Source: a bacterium (lineage in GTDB: Bacteria > Patescibacteriota > Minisyncoccia > UBA6257 > GWB1-50-10). Taken from it: a stretch of DNA of 43,705 bases. Where the stretch lies: contig DAIDAY010000005.1 of assembly GCA_027310365.1 (NCBI GenBank), forward strand, positions 1-43,705, read 5' to 3'. The position numbers and the translations under genes are program-made. Positions 20,334 through 29,379 of this stretch are shown here, one piece after another. Every line of letters starts with the position of its first letter. The first letter of the stretch is position 1. The notes below the pieces were generated by a model. It was not told the DNA's origin. It saw only the letters and a list, made by a program, of their open reading frames with translations, and searched no databases.

Positions 20334-20432
20334 GTTCGCTACAGCTCTCCACGAATGTATTTCTCCACATCTAGCAAACTCAAATCTCTCGGGATGAAGC
20401 GCGCAATCTCTCTTTCCTAGCTGAGCCGAGTA

Positions 20433-20675
20433 TTACCTCACCGACGAGATGAGATTATGGAATAGGTCGTTGATGGATACACCGTAGATCACGGAGAGCC
20501 TGGCTGCGCTTATCAAACTCGGTATCGTCTCCCCGTTCTCCCATTTGGAGATCCAGGTACCATCCTTGAATCCCAAGAGCTTGCCAACTGCTCCTTGGGT
20601 CAGACCATGGTGCTCACGACACTCTCGGAGAGAGTTCGGTACTCCCCGGTATTTTTTGTAGTTCATACCTTTCAT
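20433..20675 (-). CDS. XRE-family helix-turn-helix regulator
   Basis: LRECREHHGLTQGAVGKLLGFKDGTWISKWENGETIPSLISAARLSVIYGVSINDLF; ATG start at 20675 preferred over TTG at 20687. Confidence 0.85.
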   Translation of the reverse strand: MKGMNYKKYRGVPNSLRECREHHGLTQGAVGKLLGFKDGTWISKWENGETIPSLISAARLSVIYGVSINDLFHNLISSVR

Positions 20676-20792
20676 GGTACGAATCAACTATCCACTGCAT
20701 AAGGCGGACAATATTGCCGGAAACGACAAGTTTTATTTGAGGGCTACATTGCCGCTTGAAGCATTGAATAATGCAGGAAAAGTTCGATTCCC

Positions 20793-20830
20793 ATCACCCC
20801 TCTTTGGCCTAGGGTGGTGGGCATTTTTCA
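20793..20830 (+). terminator. Terminator-like hairpin
   Basis: CCCATCACCC...GGGTGGTGGG followed by CATTTTTC. Confidence 0.5.
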
Positions 20831-20885
20831 AAAAGAGCTCATAACGATCAAGTCTTTTCAATTCGACTTGAGTAGATACTCAAAG

Positions 20886-20957
20886 GGTGCCTAGAGAGAA
20901 TCGAACTCTCAATACCGGCTCCACAGGCCGAAGTTTTACCATTAAACTATAGGCACC
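20886..20957 (-). tRNA. tRNA-His(GTG)
   Basis: GGTGCCTATAGTTTAATGGTAAAACTTCGGCCTGTGGAGCCGGTATTGAGAGTTCGATTCTCTCTAGGCACC; anticodon GTG; G-1:C73-type 8-bp acceptor. Confidence 0.95.
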
Positions 20958-21082
20958 ATGTCGGTCACGATTTCAAAAAAACCTTTCGGGTTTCAAGTGA
21001 TAGAAGTTTTAAATTGTCTAACTACACTTGGCAGTTAATAAAACCTCTCCTTCTTTTAAGGATAAACCCATTATGGTATTCT

Positions 21083-21116
21083 GTGAAGCCCCTGCGCTTA
21101 CGCGCAGGGGCTTCAC
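21083..21116. terminator. Strong bidirectional hairpin
   Basis: GTGAAGCCCCTGCGC-ttac-GCGCAGGGGCTTCAC, 15-bp perfect arms. Confidence 0.6.
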
Positions 21117-21198
21117 AAGGATGAATATGATATATTAAAAATGCCGCCGTCCGATATGCCGTGAACGGCATGTCTTTTTCGGCGGCCGCTGATAAATC

Positions 21199-21948
21199 AT
21201 GGGAGGACTTTTAGATAATCTCGGGCAACTCGTTTTGGCTTACCAAGCATGGAGCCGCTACTTAATAGCGCTCGGCATCGTGATCCAGGGCGAAGTTACC
21301 GTTTTAGTCTCGATGTACCTCGTCATCAACGGCAGCTTGGGGTTTTTCGATTTCTTCGTTCCGGCCCTTGCGGGAATCCTGATCAGCGACTATTTCCTCT
21401 ACTTCTTCGGCAAGCTCATGCGAGGCACGCGCTTCGGATGGCGGATATACAAAAAACTGAAACAAAACAAAACCGCCCAATTTTACACCTACTATATCTC
21501 CCAGAACCTCAAAAAGATCATCGTCATTTCGAAGTTCCTCATCGGCACCAATCTCCTGATGGTCCTCGCCGCCGGCTGGACGAAGGTGAAGTTTGGAAAA
21601 TTCGCGCGGTCGCAAATCCTCGCGACGCTTTTCTGGCTTGTGGGCGTAACCGCCGTTTCTTACTTCCTCGTCGGCGGGGTGTATTTCCTGAAAGTTGAAA
21701 AAATTTTCAAGCAGGTCGAGATAGGGATCGCGGCCATACTCCTTGTATTGATCGGCGGAGAAATCTTCCTGAAAAAAATTTTGGGAAAGGCCTTGACGTT
21801 CGAACCGAGGGCGAAAGAAATCGGAGAAAAATTGAACGCCGAACTCGAAAACGAAATGGAGCGGTATTTTCACCACGAACAGACCTCAAAGGTAAAAAGC
21901 GAGAACGCCGAAGACATCTTCAAGAAAGACGGGAATGGAAATGCGTAG
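21199..21948 (+). CDS. DedA family membrane protein
   Basis: GEVTVLVSMYLVINGSLGFFDFFVPALAGILISDYFLYFFGK...SKFLIGTNLLMVLAAG. Confidence 0.8.
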   Translation: MGGLLDNLGQLVLAYQAWSRYLIALGIVIQGEVTVLVSMYLVINGSLGFFDFFVPALAGILISDYFLYFFGKLMRGTRFGWRIYKKLKQNKTAQFYTYYISQNLKKIIVISKFLIGTNLLMVLAAGWTKVKFGKFARSQILATLFWLVGVTAVSYFLVGGVYFLKVEKIFKQVEIGIAAILLVLIGGEIFLKKILGKALTFEPRAKEIGEKLNAELENEMERYFHHEQTSKVKSENAEDIFKKDGNGNA

Positions 21949-22093
21949 AACCCACCTGCAATCTTTTTTCTCGCGATAGCTTTCCGCCCCCGCAAAACAA
22001 CGCGTCGTCTTTTCCCGGCGCACGTTGGTCAACAACGTTAGCATTTCCTCCAGAGACAAGGTGGAGGAAGGACCCCCCGCTCTTCCTAAGGCT

Positions 22094-23257
22094 TTATTTC
22101 CCAACCATCGCGCCGCCGAAGAGCGATCCCAACACATCTTGAAGCGGCTTCGCATTGAAAGGTACGAGGATTTCTGGCGTGTTGTTGTAATTCGTGATCG
22201 CGAGCTTCATCGCATTACCACGAATATCGGATATAAGAAGTTTCCGTATGAGAAAATCGCTCTTCCCAATCCAGATTTCCCCTCTGGTGTTTACGTATAT
22301 GCTCCCGAATGCGTTCGTGCTTGAGGCAATAGGCAGCGAAGTCGATGAAACACCCACGACACTCCCAATGTTCAAAGCGAGTTTTTGCAACGCGACGATA
22401 TCGGGCTTGAAGCTGTAGTGGTAGGTGTTGACGCCATCTACGGTTTCGGCGGGAAGGCTCTCTACGTCCTTAAAGAGGGATGCATTTCTTACGAAGTCTT
22501 TCACTTTTGTTGTCTTTTCGGGCGTGAGACTGAGCGTGGTGGTCGGCACTTGGATTGTAAGTCCAGAAAGGAAAAGGGTTTTTGCAAGATCGCTCGATAG
22601 ATCAATCTTAATCCACTGGTTAGCGATCATGTTAAAACTTATGGGACCGATTGAGGTCCCGGGATTTATTTTGAGGTACAAAAATTTATCGGAAGAAATT
22701 ATCTCACTATCCACAACGAGAGGAAAAGAAGTTCCAACTCCCATATTCCCTTTTATCGTGAGACGGTACGCTGAGTTTTGGGGGTTTTGGAAACTGAAAT
22801 CTCCCGAAAGCGTAACGGTGGCGCTGCGGGCGGAGGTGGCTGGGGACGAAGTTGGAGTTTCGAGAGTTCCATCAAGCGAGAAAGAAAACGACTTGACCGT
22901 CGTCATTTCCATCATCGTCTTTTGAAGAACCTCGGGTGGAGTCGGACCCGTGAATTTTTCATATGCGTACCCTCCACCGGCGATGAGAATTGCAGCGAGG
23001 GCGATGCCACCGATCACTGCTTTTGTTTTTTTGTTTTCCGTTTTTTTCCCTTCTGAACTTTGCCATTGTCCGGCTGCCGCCATTTGCGGCGTCGGTGAGT
23101 CACCAGAAAAAAGGGGGGCTTTCGCCATTTCAATGAAACCGAGAAGGGTGCGATAATCCCAGCCGATCCGAGCCAGCTCCTCAATAATTCGCTCTTGACT
23201 TACCCCCTCTCTCAGTCGATCCCGAATATAACGAACTGCCTCCTCTTCTTTCGACAT
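22094..23257 (-). CDS. Membrane-anchored hypothetical protein with lipoprotein-like beta domain
   Basis: N-terminal helical region, one TM, then beta-rich LppX/LolA-like C-terminal region. Confidence 0.6.
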   Translation of the reverse strand: MSKEEEAVRYIRDRLREGVSQERIIEELARIGWDYRTLLGFIEMAKAPLFSGDSPTPQMAAAGQWQSSEGKKTENKKTKAVIGGIALAAILIAGGGYAYEKFTGPTPPEVLQKTMMEMTTVKSFSFSLDGTLETPTSSPATSARSATVTLSGDFSFQNPQNSAYRLTIKGNMGVGTSFPLVVDSEIISSDKFLYLKINPGTSIGPISFNMIANQWIKIDLSSDLAKTLFLSGLTIQVPTTTLSLTPEKTTKVKDFVRNASLFKDVESLPAETVDGVNTYHYSFKPDIVALQKLALNIGSVVGVSSTSLPIASSTNAFGSIYVNTRGEIWIGKSDFLIRKLLISDIRGNAMKLAITNYNNTPEILVPFNAKPLQDVLGSLFGGAMVGK

Positions 23258-23299
23258 TTTCGCGTTTCATTGTATCACAATACAGTGAACATGAAGAGG

Positions 23300-23480
23300 G
23301 ACAGTGGATAGCCTGACCTGCTTTTTCTTTGAGAGCCGCTCCCGGGAGCGTGAGATGGAAACGCTCCTCGTTGTACCAGTGAAACCAGTCGGGAAGCGTT
23401 TGTCCTTCTCGCCGCGGATTCAGGCAGAACCCTCGTCCATAGGCGCCCTCATTCCACCTTGCCATACAGAGGTTCATGGC
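23300..23480 (-). pseudogene. C-terminal remnant of an rve-type transposase/integrase
   Basis: PDWFHWYNEERFHLTLPGAALKEKAG resembles the C-terminal WYNxxRPHxxL motif of IS3/IS481-type transposases; no upstream DDE region. Confidence 0.5.
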
Positions 23481-23546
23481 CAAATGATAAGCATGATATA
23501 CTAAAAGGAAAAAGGTCGAAGAGAGATGGTTTGCATTCATACATCA

Positions 23547-24110
23547 ATGAATAAGCTTATCGTCGGAGGCCTGACCGGAATCATCGTATTCGCGGGAACG
23601 TCAGCCTTCGCTCAAACAGTTGCAACTCCCCAAGCATCACCCCAGGCGGCAACGGCGCCATTTTCCCCATCACCGAGCCCGCAAGCCTCGGTTTCTTGCG
23701 CACCGAATTCAATAGCATGCTTATCAATTCAGATAGCTAATCTCACGAACCGCATAGCGGCGCTCGAACAACGCGTCGCCGCGATCGCAGGAGGCAAAAC
23801 AACAGCGGCGCCCGCCCATGGCGGCACGCAGGCCGGCGCCATAGAGCAGGGATCAAGCGGCCAGAGCGTCCAAACGGTTCAGCAATTTCTGAAAGCCGAA
23901 GGATCATTCACTTACCCGACGGCGACCGGCTATTACGGCTCGGCCACCACGAATGCTGTGAAAGTTTTCCAAGCAAAGAACGGACTCGCGCCAACTGGCG
24001 TAGTCGATCAGCCGACGCTTCAGAAAATGAACACGATGGTCCAACAAGTTGCACCGACACTCAAAGCCAGTGTGCAGAGCATGACGACACAGATAGCGCC
24101 GACCCAGTGA
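23547..24110 (+). CDS. Secreted peptidoglycan-binding domain protein
   Basis: Signal peptide; SSGQSVQTVQQFLKAEGSFTYPTATGYYGSATTNAVKVFQAKNGLAPTGVVDQPTLQKM. Confidence 0.85.
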   Translation: MNKLIVGGLTGIIVFAGTSAFAQTVATPQASPQAATAPFSPSPSPQASVSCAPNSIACLSIQIANLTNRIAALEQRVAAIAGGKTTAAPAHGGTQAGAIEQGSSGQSVQTVQQFLKAEGSFTYPTATGYYGSATTNAVKVFQAKNGLAPTGVVDQPTLQKMNTMVQQVAPTLKASVQSMTTQIAPTQ

Positions 24111-24145
24111 AGCTCTCCGCCCTCAAGCACGAGAGCTTCTCGGAT

Positions 24146-24174
24146 TGGACAAAGACGGGAAATTGAAATATAAT
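24146..24174 (+). promoter_or_regulatory. Promoter of the intron-containing tRNA-Phe
   Basis: TGGACA-N17-TATAAT. Confidence 0.65.
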
Positions 24175-24195
24175 CGAGCAGCCAAAAATACATAG

Positions 24196-24474
24196 GCCGT
24201 GGTAGCTCAGTGGTAGAGCATTCGCCTAAACTCTTTGGGCACCGGTTCAGTAATGAGCCGGAGAAAACTGGGTGAATTCGGGGAAACTTCGCACGAACAA
24301 TCCCGAGCCGAGCCCCAATACAGGATTGGGGAAGGTGTAGAGACTATCCTTTCGAGGAGTACTCCGACAGGTGAGTCGGGGGAAGCGCCCAGCTCCGCGC
24401 AAGCGGATGATGATATAGTCCAACTTCGCAGGAAGAGCGATTGGTCGGGGGTTCGATTCCCTCCCGCGGCACCA
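24196..24474 (+). tRNA. tRNA-Phe(GAA) interrupted by a group I intron (exons 24196-24227 and 24432-24474; CCA encoded)
   Basis: Joined exons: GCCGTGGTAGCTCAGTGGTAGAGCATTCGCCT|GAAGAGCGATTGGTCGGGGGTTCGATTCCCTCCCGCGGCACCA; loop CTGAAGA; 7-bp acceptor and 5-bp T stem intact. Confidence 0.88.
24228..24431 (+). other. ORF-less group I intron (204 nt) in tRNA-Phe
   Basis: P1: exon GCCU / IGS GGGC with terminal U-G pair; P10: CUCUUU (intron) / GAAGAG (3' exon); terminal omega G at 24431; P7-like AGACTATC...GATATAGTCC. Confidence 0.88.
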
Positions 24475-24554
24475 ATACAGAACGAATTGGTTCGAATTTG
24501 GTCATATTATTGCACCAAGACAAAACTCACCAACTCATTCAAAATGAACAAGCG

Positions 24555-25313
24555 ATGGGTAATAATCTCTTAGAAGTTAAAGACTTGTCTGTCGTCCTGG
24601 ACGGCAAGCACATCATCCAAAACATTTCCTTCGGTTTGAGGTCGCAGGAAGTCTTGGCTGTTATCGGCCCGAACGGCGCCGGGAAATCGGCGCTCCTCAA
24701 AACCATCACCGGCATCGTCAAAAAAACAAGCGGTGAAGTCGTGTTCGCGCCGGGGGTAAAAATCGGTTACCTCCCCCAGCGTTTCCACGTCGATTTCTAT
24801 CTTCCCATGACCGTCAAAGAATTCTTAAGGCTGAAGCCGGACCACAAGTATTCGCTCGGCGAGGTATTGAAACTCGTCGACATTCCCGAAATATGGCTCA
24901 ATCAGAATCTTGCGACGTTTTCGAGCGGGCAGCTGCAGAAGATACTGCTCGCGTGGGCCATCATCGATCAGCCGGACATTCTCCTCTTCGACGAACCGAC
25001 CGAGAACGTCGACATCGTATCGCAGGAATCCATCTACGACCTGCTCCACGAACTCCAGGATGCACTGGGAATCTCGGTCATCATCGTCTCCCACGACTTG
25101 AATGTGGTCTACAAGTACGCAAACGCCGTTTTGTGCCTCAACGAAAAAATGCTCTGCTACGGAGAGCCATCGTCGCTGACGAACGAAACGCTTTCAGCGC
25201 TCTACGGCGACCATGCCTTCTTCCACCACCACCATTTTGGAGAGCATCGCAACACCAACAACGAGAACGGCGAAACCTTAGGTTCCCCGTCTTCAATAAA
25301 TTCCAATGATTGA
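24555..25313 (+). CDS. Metal ABC transporter ATP-binding protein (ZnuC/MntB-like)
   Basis: GPNGAGKSALLK, LATFSSGQLQKILLAWAI, DILLFDEPTENVD, His-rich C-terminus. Confidence 0.88.
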   Translation: MGNNLLEVKDLSVVLDGKHIIQNISFGLRSQEVLAVIGPNGAGKSALLKTITGIVKKTSGEVVFAPGVKIGYLPQRFHVDFYLPMTVKEFLRLKPDHKYSLGEVLKLVDIPEIWLNQNLATFSSGQLQKILLAWAIIDQPDILLFDEPTENVDIVSQESIYDLLHELQDALGISVIIVSHDLNVVYKYANAVLCLNEKMLCYGEPSSLTNETLSALYGDHAFFHHHHFGEHRNTNNENGETLGSPSSINSND

Positions 25314-25337
25314 ATCCAGTCTGAAATTTTTCAAACG

Positions 25338-26096
25338 ATGAACCTGTTCGCTCTCACGGTACTCTCCGGCATCTTCGTTGCAGCGGCCAGCGGCTTGGTT
25401 GGCTCCTTCCTGATTCTCCGCCGGATGGCTTTGATGTCCGATGCCATGTCGCATGTCGCCCTCCCCGGCATCGCCGTCGGCGTCCTTCTCCGCTTCAATC
25501 CGCTCCTCGGCGGCCTCGCCTTCCTCTTTCTCGGCGTCTTGCTCATCTGGCTCATCGAAACGAAAACGAAACTCGCAGCCGAATCGGTCACGGGCGTCAT
25601 GTTCGTGACCGCTCTCGCCATCGGCGCCCTCCTCATACCGCAGCAGGACCTCCTTGAGGCATTTTTCGGAAGCGTTGAAAAAATAACGGCGACTCAGCTG
25701 CTTTTTCAAACGCTCATCGCCGTCGGCATCATTGCGTTCATCCTCGTTTTCATGAAAAAACTGACGCTCTTCTCGATCGCCCCGGATCTTGCGACGTCGA
25801 TCAAGCTGTCTCCGGTCAAGCTTGAACTGGTTCTCCTGACGCTCATCGCGCTTACCATCACGATCGGCATCAGCTTCGTGGGCATCCTGCTGATGAGCGC
25901 CATCGCCATCATGCCGGCCGCAGCGGCAAGAAATCTTGCGAGAAGCTTCACCCAATTCATCGCCCTCTCCGTCACCTTGGCCGCGGTCTCGCTGACCGCG
26001 GGGCTGGTAATAGGATTTTTCTATCCCTCCCTTAATCCGGGAGTCGTAACCGTGCTCGCAAGCTCATTGCTCTTTTTGATCAGTTTGATTCGATGA
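25338..26096 (+). CDS. Metal ABC transporter permease (ABC-3, ZnuB-like)
   Basis: Polytopic; RRMALMSDAMSHVALPGIA; adjacent to ATPase. Confidence 0.88.
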   Translation: MNLFALTVLSGIFVAAASGLVGSFLILRRMALMSDAMSHVALPGIAVGVLLRFNPLLGGLAFLFLGVLLIWLIETKTKLAAESVTGVMFVTALAIGALLIPQQDLLEAFFGSVEKITATQLLFQTLIAVGIIAFILVFMKKLTLFSIAPDLATSIKLSPVKLELVLLTLIALTITIGISFVGILLMSAIAIMPAAAARNLARSFTQFIALSVTLAAVSLTAGLVIGFFYPSLNPGVVTVLASSLLFLISLIR

Positions 26097-27185
26097 AAAC
26101 ACCGCCGGATCGTACCTGTTGTCCGGATTCCACGCCATCCACGTGTCGCCGAAGCCCGCATCCTTGATCGCCCGTATCTCATCCTGCACTTTGGAGCGGT
26201 CATAGACGGCACCCAGATTGAAATCCTGTATCCAGGGACGGATGACGAGGGTCGAACTTGCCGGAAGAAATTTTTTTCCCGATTCCAGGGTGCGCAAAAC
26301 GACCCGATACGGCTCCTCGGCCGGATTTTCGAATCCGAAATTGCCAGACGCGTAGTGCGAGGGATACACCATGGGAGAAACGACATCGAAGTATCGAGCC
26401 GCATCGCTGGCTCTCTGGCCGACCCCCAAACCGCCGTCGTTGATGAAGCTATAAGCAAAAAGATCGACGGATAAAACCAATCCCGGCCGTTCGCGGCGAA
26501 TCGCCGCCGTCAAAGAGTCGAAGAAATCGCCGATGACTTTCGTCATCGAAGCCTTGCCGTCGTAGACCGGGTAAGCAATCCCCGCGACATTTCCCTCCGA
26601 CGGGAACCGGACATAATCAAAATTCACCTCGCGGAATCCTTCATCGAACGCCTCTTCGGCAACTTTAACCGTGCGATCCCAAACTTCACGGCTCGACGGA
26701 TCAACCCACCGGTACGCTCCCCCGCCGCTCGTCCAGAGCGTTCCCGATGCCGTACGGAGCGCGAGATCGGGACGCAAGGCCGCAAGCGCGTTGTCCTGGA
26801 AGACAACGATGCGGGCGATGGGATAGATGCCTTCATCCAAAAACCGGCGGACGATTCTTTTCATTCCTGCTCCAACGTATGTCCCATCGCCGTCTTTGAT
26901 GTTTATGACAACCGCGTTCAAAATCCCGGATGATTTGATGACGCCGATCATCTCCCCGACCCGCTTCGGCGAAGAAGCAACGGCGGCAGTCAGATACACC
27001 GCGCGCACATCGGAGGGAGAAACGGAAACCGCCGGAGAAGATGAGGGTGCCGAGGATGAACGCACGGAGACGTTCACTTTTGATGCGGGTGCGGAGGCAG
27101 GCCTGGAACTTTCACGGAAACCAAAAACGACAACCGCAATGCTTACAACCAACATGACACTATTGACCAGGAATTCTTTTTTCAT
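26064..27185 (-). CDS. Putative glycoside hydrolase (DUF4015-type TIM barrel)
   Basis: VRAVYLTA...VVINIKDGDG...REVNFDYVRFPSEG...LSVDLFAYSF...YFDVVSPMVYPSHY. Confidence 0.8.
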   Translation of the reverse strand: MKKEFLVNSVMLVVSIAVVVFGFRESSRPASAPASKVNVSVRSSSAPSSSPAVSVSPSDVRAVYLTAAVASSPKRVGEMIGVIKSSGILNAVVINIKDGDGTYVGAGMKRIVRRFLDEGIYPIARIVVFQDNALAALRPDLALRTASGTLWTSGGGAYRWVDPSSREVWDRTVKVAEEAFDEGFREVNFDYVRFPSEGNVAGIAYPVYDGKASMTKVIGDFFDSLTAAIRRERPGLVLSVDLFAYSFINDGGLGVGQRASDAARYFDVVSPMVYPSHYASGNFGFENPAEEPYRVVLRTLESGKKFLPASSTLVIRPWIQDFNLGAVYDRSKVQDEIRAIKDAGFGDTWMAWNPDNRYDPAVFSSNQTDQKEQ

Positions 27186-27537
27186 TCTCTCCTTATTTGT
27201 CGGGGTGCTCAGAGTTAAACGTCGCTTCGCTCCCCAACACCTTGCGATTTTAGTATTCCACGACAGCCTGCCTGTGCAAGCAGGTGATGGGGAAAATCCC
27301 CCGGCTTTCCAACCTTTTCCCATTCGATTTCTGGCACACGCAAAGCAGTTTATGTGCTCCTTGGCCAGAGCTTCGTTGTGCATTTATTAAACCATAGCAG
27401 AGTCTATTTCCAAAACCGCTAACGCACCCTCTCCCGCGCGCCAAAATACCGCCACGCAAAGCGTAGTGCTTTTCACAAAGGAAAAGTGCGGGAACCTAAA
27501 TACAAAAATGAAGCTCCTGCTAGGTTAGAATTAATTC

Positions 27538-28850
27538 TTAATCTTCATTATCCTCGTATTGTATTTTTGATGTATCAACTCCAGTTAAATCAATGCTTGG
27601 ACCAGGAAGATATGTCCAGTCGCCAGCGTATTTTTGGGACATTGTTTCTCCAACCAATCTCAATTCATCTTCAGTAAGAGAACCGGTTTTCATTTTATTC
27701 CTAAAATTAGAAATTTTTTCCCCAAAAAAGATTAAATCTTCTTTTGGTAAGTCTAACACGCTATCACCGCCAACAAGCGAAGATGTTTTTACATCGCCAG
27801 CTTCCTCTTCGTAATATGAATAAAAATTTTGAATAACAGTTGTGAGATTTTTTTTCCGCTATACCAACATTTACCATGGACAGCACCATAAGGAGTTTCT
27901 ACGTCAAAATGTGAGTGTGGTTGGTCACTAAACATATAAAGTCCTTTTCTCTCAATAACTTTTGGTAAATTTTTTACAACTGCTTCTTTTGTTTTTTCCC
28001 ACTGTTCTTTTTTCTGCTTCATCTTCTTTTTAAGATCTTCGTCATTTTCTAACTCAAAAAATTTTATTGTCTCTTCGGCTCTTTCAAAATAAAATGAATT
28101 GATAAGTTTACTCGCGCAGATTTTTGCTTTCTCTCGATTAATAGGGAAAAGCTCCTTGAGTTCTTCTGGTGTAACTTTAAATAATTTCGCATAGTCGGAA
28201 TAAATACTTTGATACATACCAACGGCTTCAAGCCCATTATTCATTGCATCTTCTAATGCTTTGTTAAGTTTATCGATTCCTTCTTCGCTAGAAAAAATAT
28301 CAAGGACTTCTTTACTTAAATATTTCTGTCTTTCAATTTTAGTTTTTAAAATTGCAGATTCCTCAGATGTTGGATACAAAACTTTACCTTTTGGCGAATG
28401 TTCAAATTCCCCTTTCCCCTCTGGGACAACCTTAGGTAGTTCCTGTTCTTCCCTTGAACTATAATACCCATCTCTTCCGTATTTACCCGTCTTAATTTCA
28501 CCCTTTACCCTTCCCGCGTAAAAATCAAGAAAATAATCTACCCCCTCTTTTGGGAGACCAAGTTCGTAATCTTCTGTATGAGCAATAACCCGAAGCGCAA
28601 ACGGAATTTGCCATCCTATGGCATCTTTCTTTGCTTGGTCCGCTAGAACTTTATATTTTTTGTCGACAAAGTCTTGTAGATACTTCCTTATCTGACCAAA
28701 ATTTTTTCTATCAAGGGCTTGTTCCTTTTCTGCGTCTTGATATTCCGAATGTGTTTTAATCTTTTCTAATAATTTGTGACGTTCTTCTTTATTCGACTCA
28801 CCAACCAATAAATCTCTTACGTTTTCGCGATATTCTCTAAAATTTTTCAT
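27538..28850 (-). CDS. Low-GC hypothetical protein split by a frame change at an A8 run (353-aa ORF plus downstream frame)
   Basis: At minus-strand GGAAAAAAAATCTC (T8 at 27848-27855) a -1 shift gives ...CWYSGKKNLTTVIQNFYSYYEEEAGDVKTSSLVGGDSVLDLPKEDLIFFGEK..., joining both ORFs (about 455-460 aa). Confidence 0.6.
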
Positions 28851-28885
28851 AACATTTTTAATTATTTAGAAATCTGGAAGGAAGC

Positions 28886-29060
28886 AAAAAACTCCCAGCC
28901 AGACGACATTCCCGAAGGAATGCTCATATCAGTTTCCTGATATGATACCGTTAACGTCAACCCTGACTAGGAGTTCTTTATTGCTAACGGCTCTTTTCGA
29001 CCATACCGCCTTGATTTTTAAAGCCAAAATGGGTTAGGTCTCTCTTACTAAGTCGTGCCG
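28886..29060 (-). ncRNA. Structured ncRNA with own promoter and terminator
   Basis: Extended -10 TGTTATACT; CAUUCC-UUCG-GGAAUG and AUAUCAG-GAAA-CUGAUAU hairpins enclosed by AACUCCUAGUCAG/CUGGCUGGGAGUU (13 bp with G-U pairs), followed by a TTTTTT run. Confidence 0.65.
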
Positions 29061-29096
29061 TAAGTATAACACTTTCCGTGTTTTTTACCATAGCAA
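28970..29096. repeat. Exact 127-bp direct repeat, copy 2
   Basis: Identical to 1-127. Confidence 0.97.
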
Positions 29097-29222
29097 CACT
29101 GGACATGAAACTCCCCGAGCTTACACTTGGGGTTATGTGCGCGGAACTAAATTTTACCCTGTAGCAAGTTTCGCTTTGCTTCGGGGCCTCCCACCCCAGA
29201 GGAGAATTTGGCTTGCTGCTTT

Positions 29223-29292
29223 CGGGCCGCTGGGAATCGAACCCAGTCTACCTGCTCCCAAAGCAGGCGTACCACCATCATACGCCGGCCCG
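29223..29292 (-). tRNA. tRNA-Pro(TGG)
   Basis: CGGGCCGGCGTATGATGGTGGTACGCCTGCTTTGGGAGCAGGTAGACTGGGTTCGATTCCCAGCGGCCCG; anticodon TGG. Confidence 0.93.
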
Positions 29293-29379
29293 GCGACAAC
29301 CAAGTTCACTCCGGGGATTCACCCTGTTGTTTACATCCTACCCGTGAAAATATATATTGTAAATGAGTTTCCAACATAT

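Noticed and set aside
20674-20844. 56-aa ORF MVRINYPLHKADNIAGNDKFYLRATLPLEALNNAGKVRFPSPLFGLGWWAFFKKSS
   Set aside because: Overlaps the XRE gene start and its end coincides with a terminator-like hairpin; plausible but too weak to call coding.
20880-20960. attL/attR direct repeats for a tRNA-His-integrated element
   Set aside because: No convincing duplicate of the tRNA-His 3' end found near 18.2-18.5 kb, so integration at tRNA-His remains only positional inference.
24235-24573. 112-aa ORF across the tRNA-Phe intron
   Set aside because: Covers intron, 3' exon and the start of znuC-like gene; not a homing endonuclease and no protein-like features.
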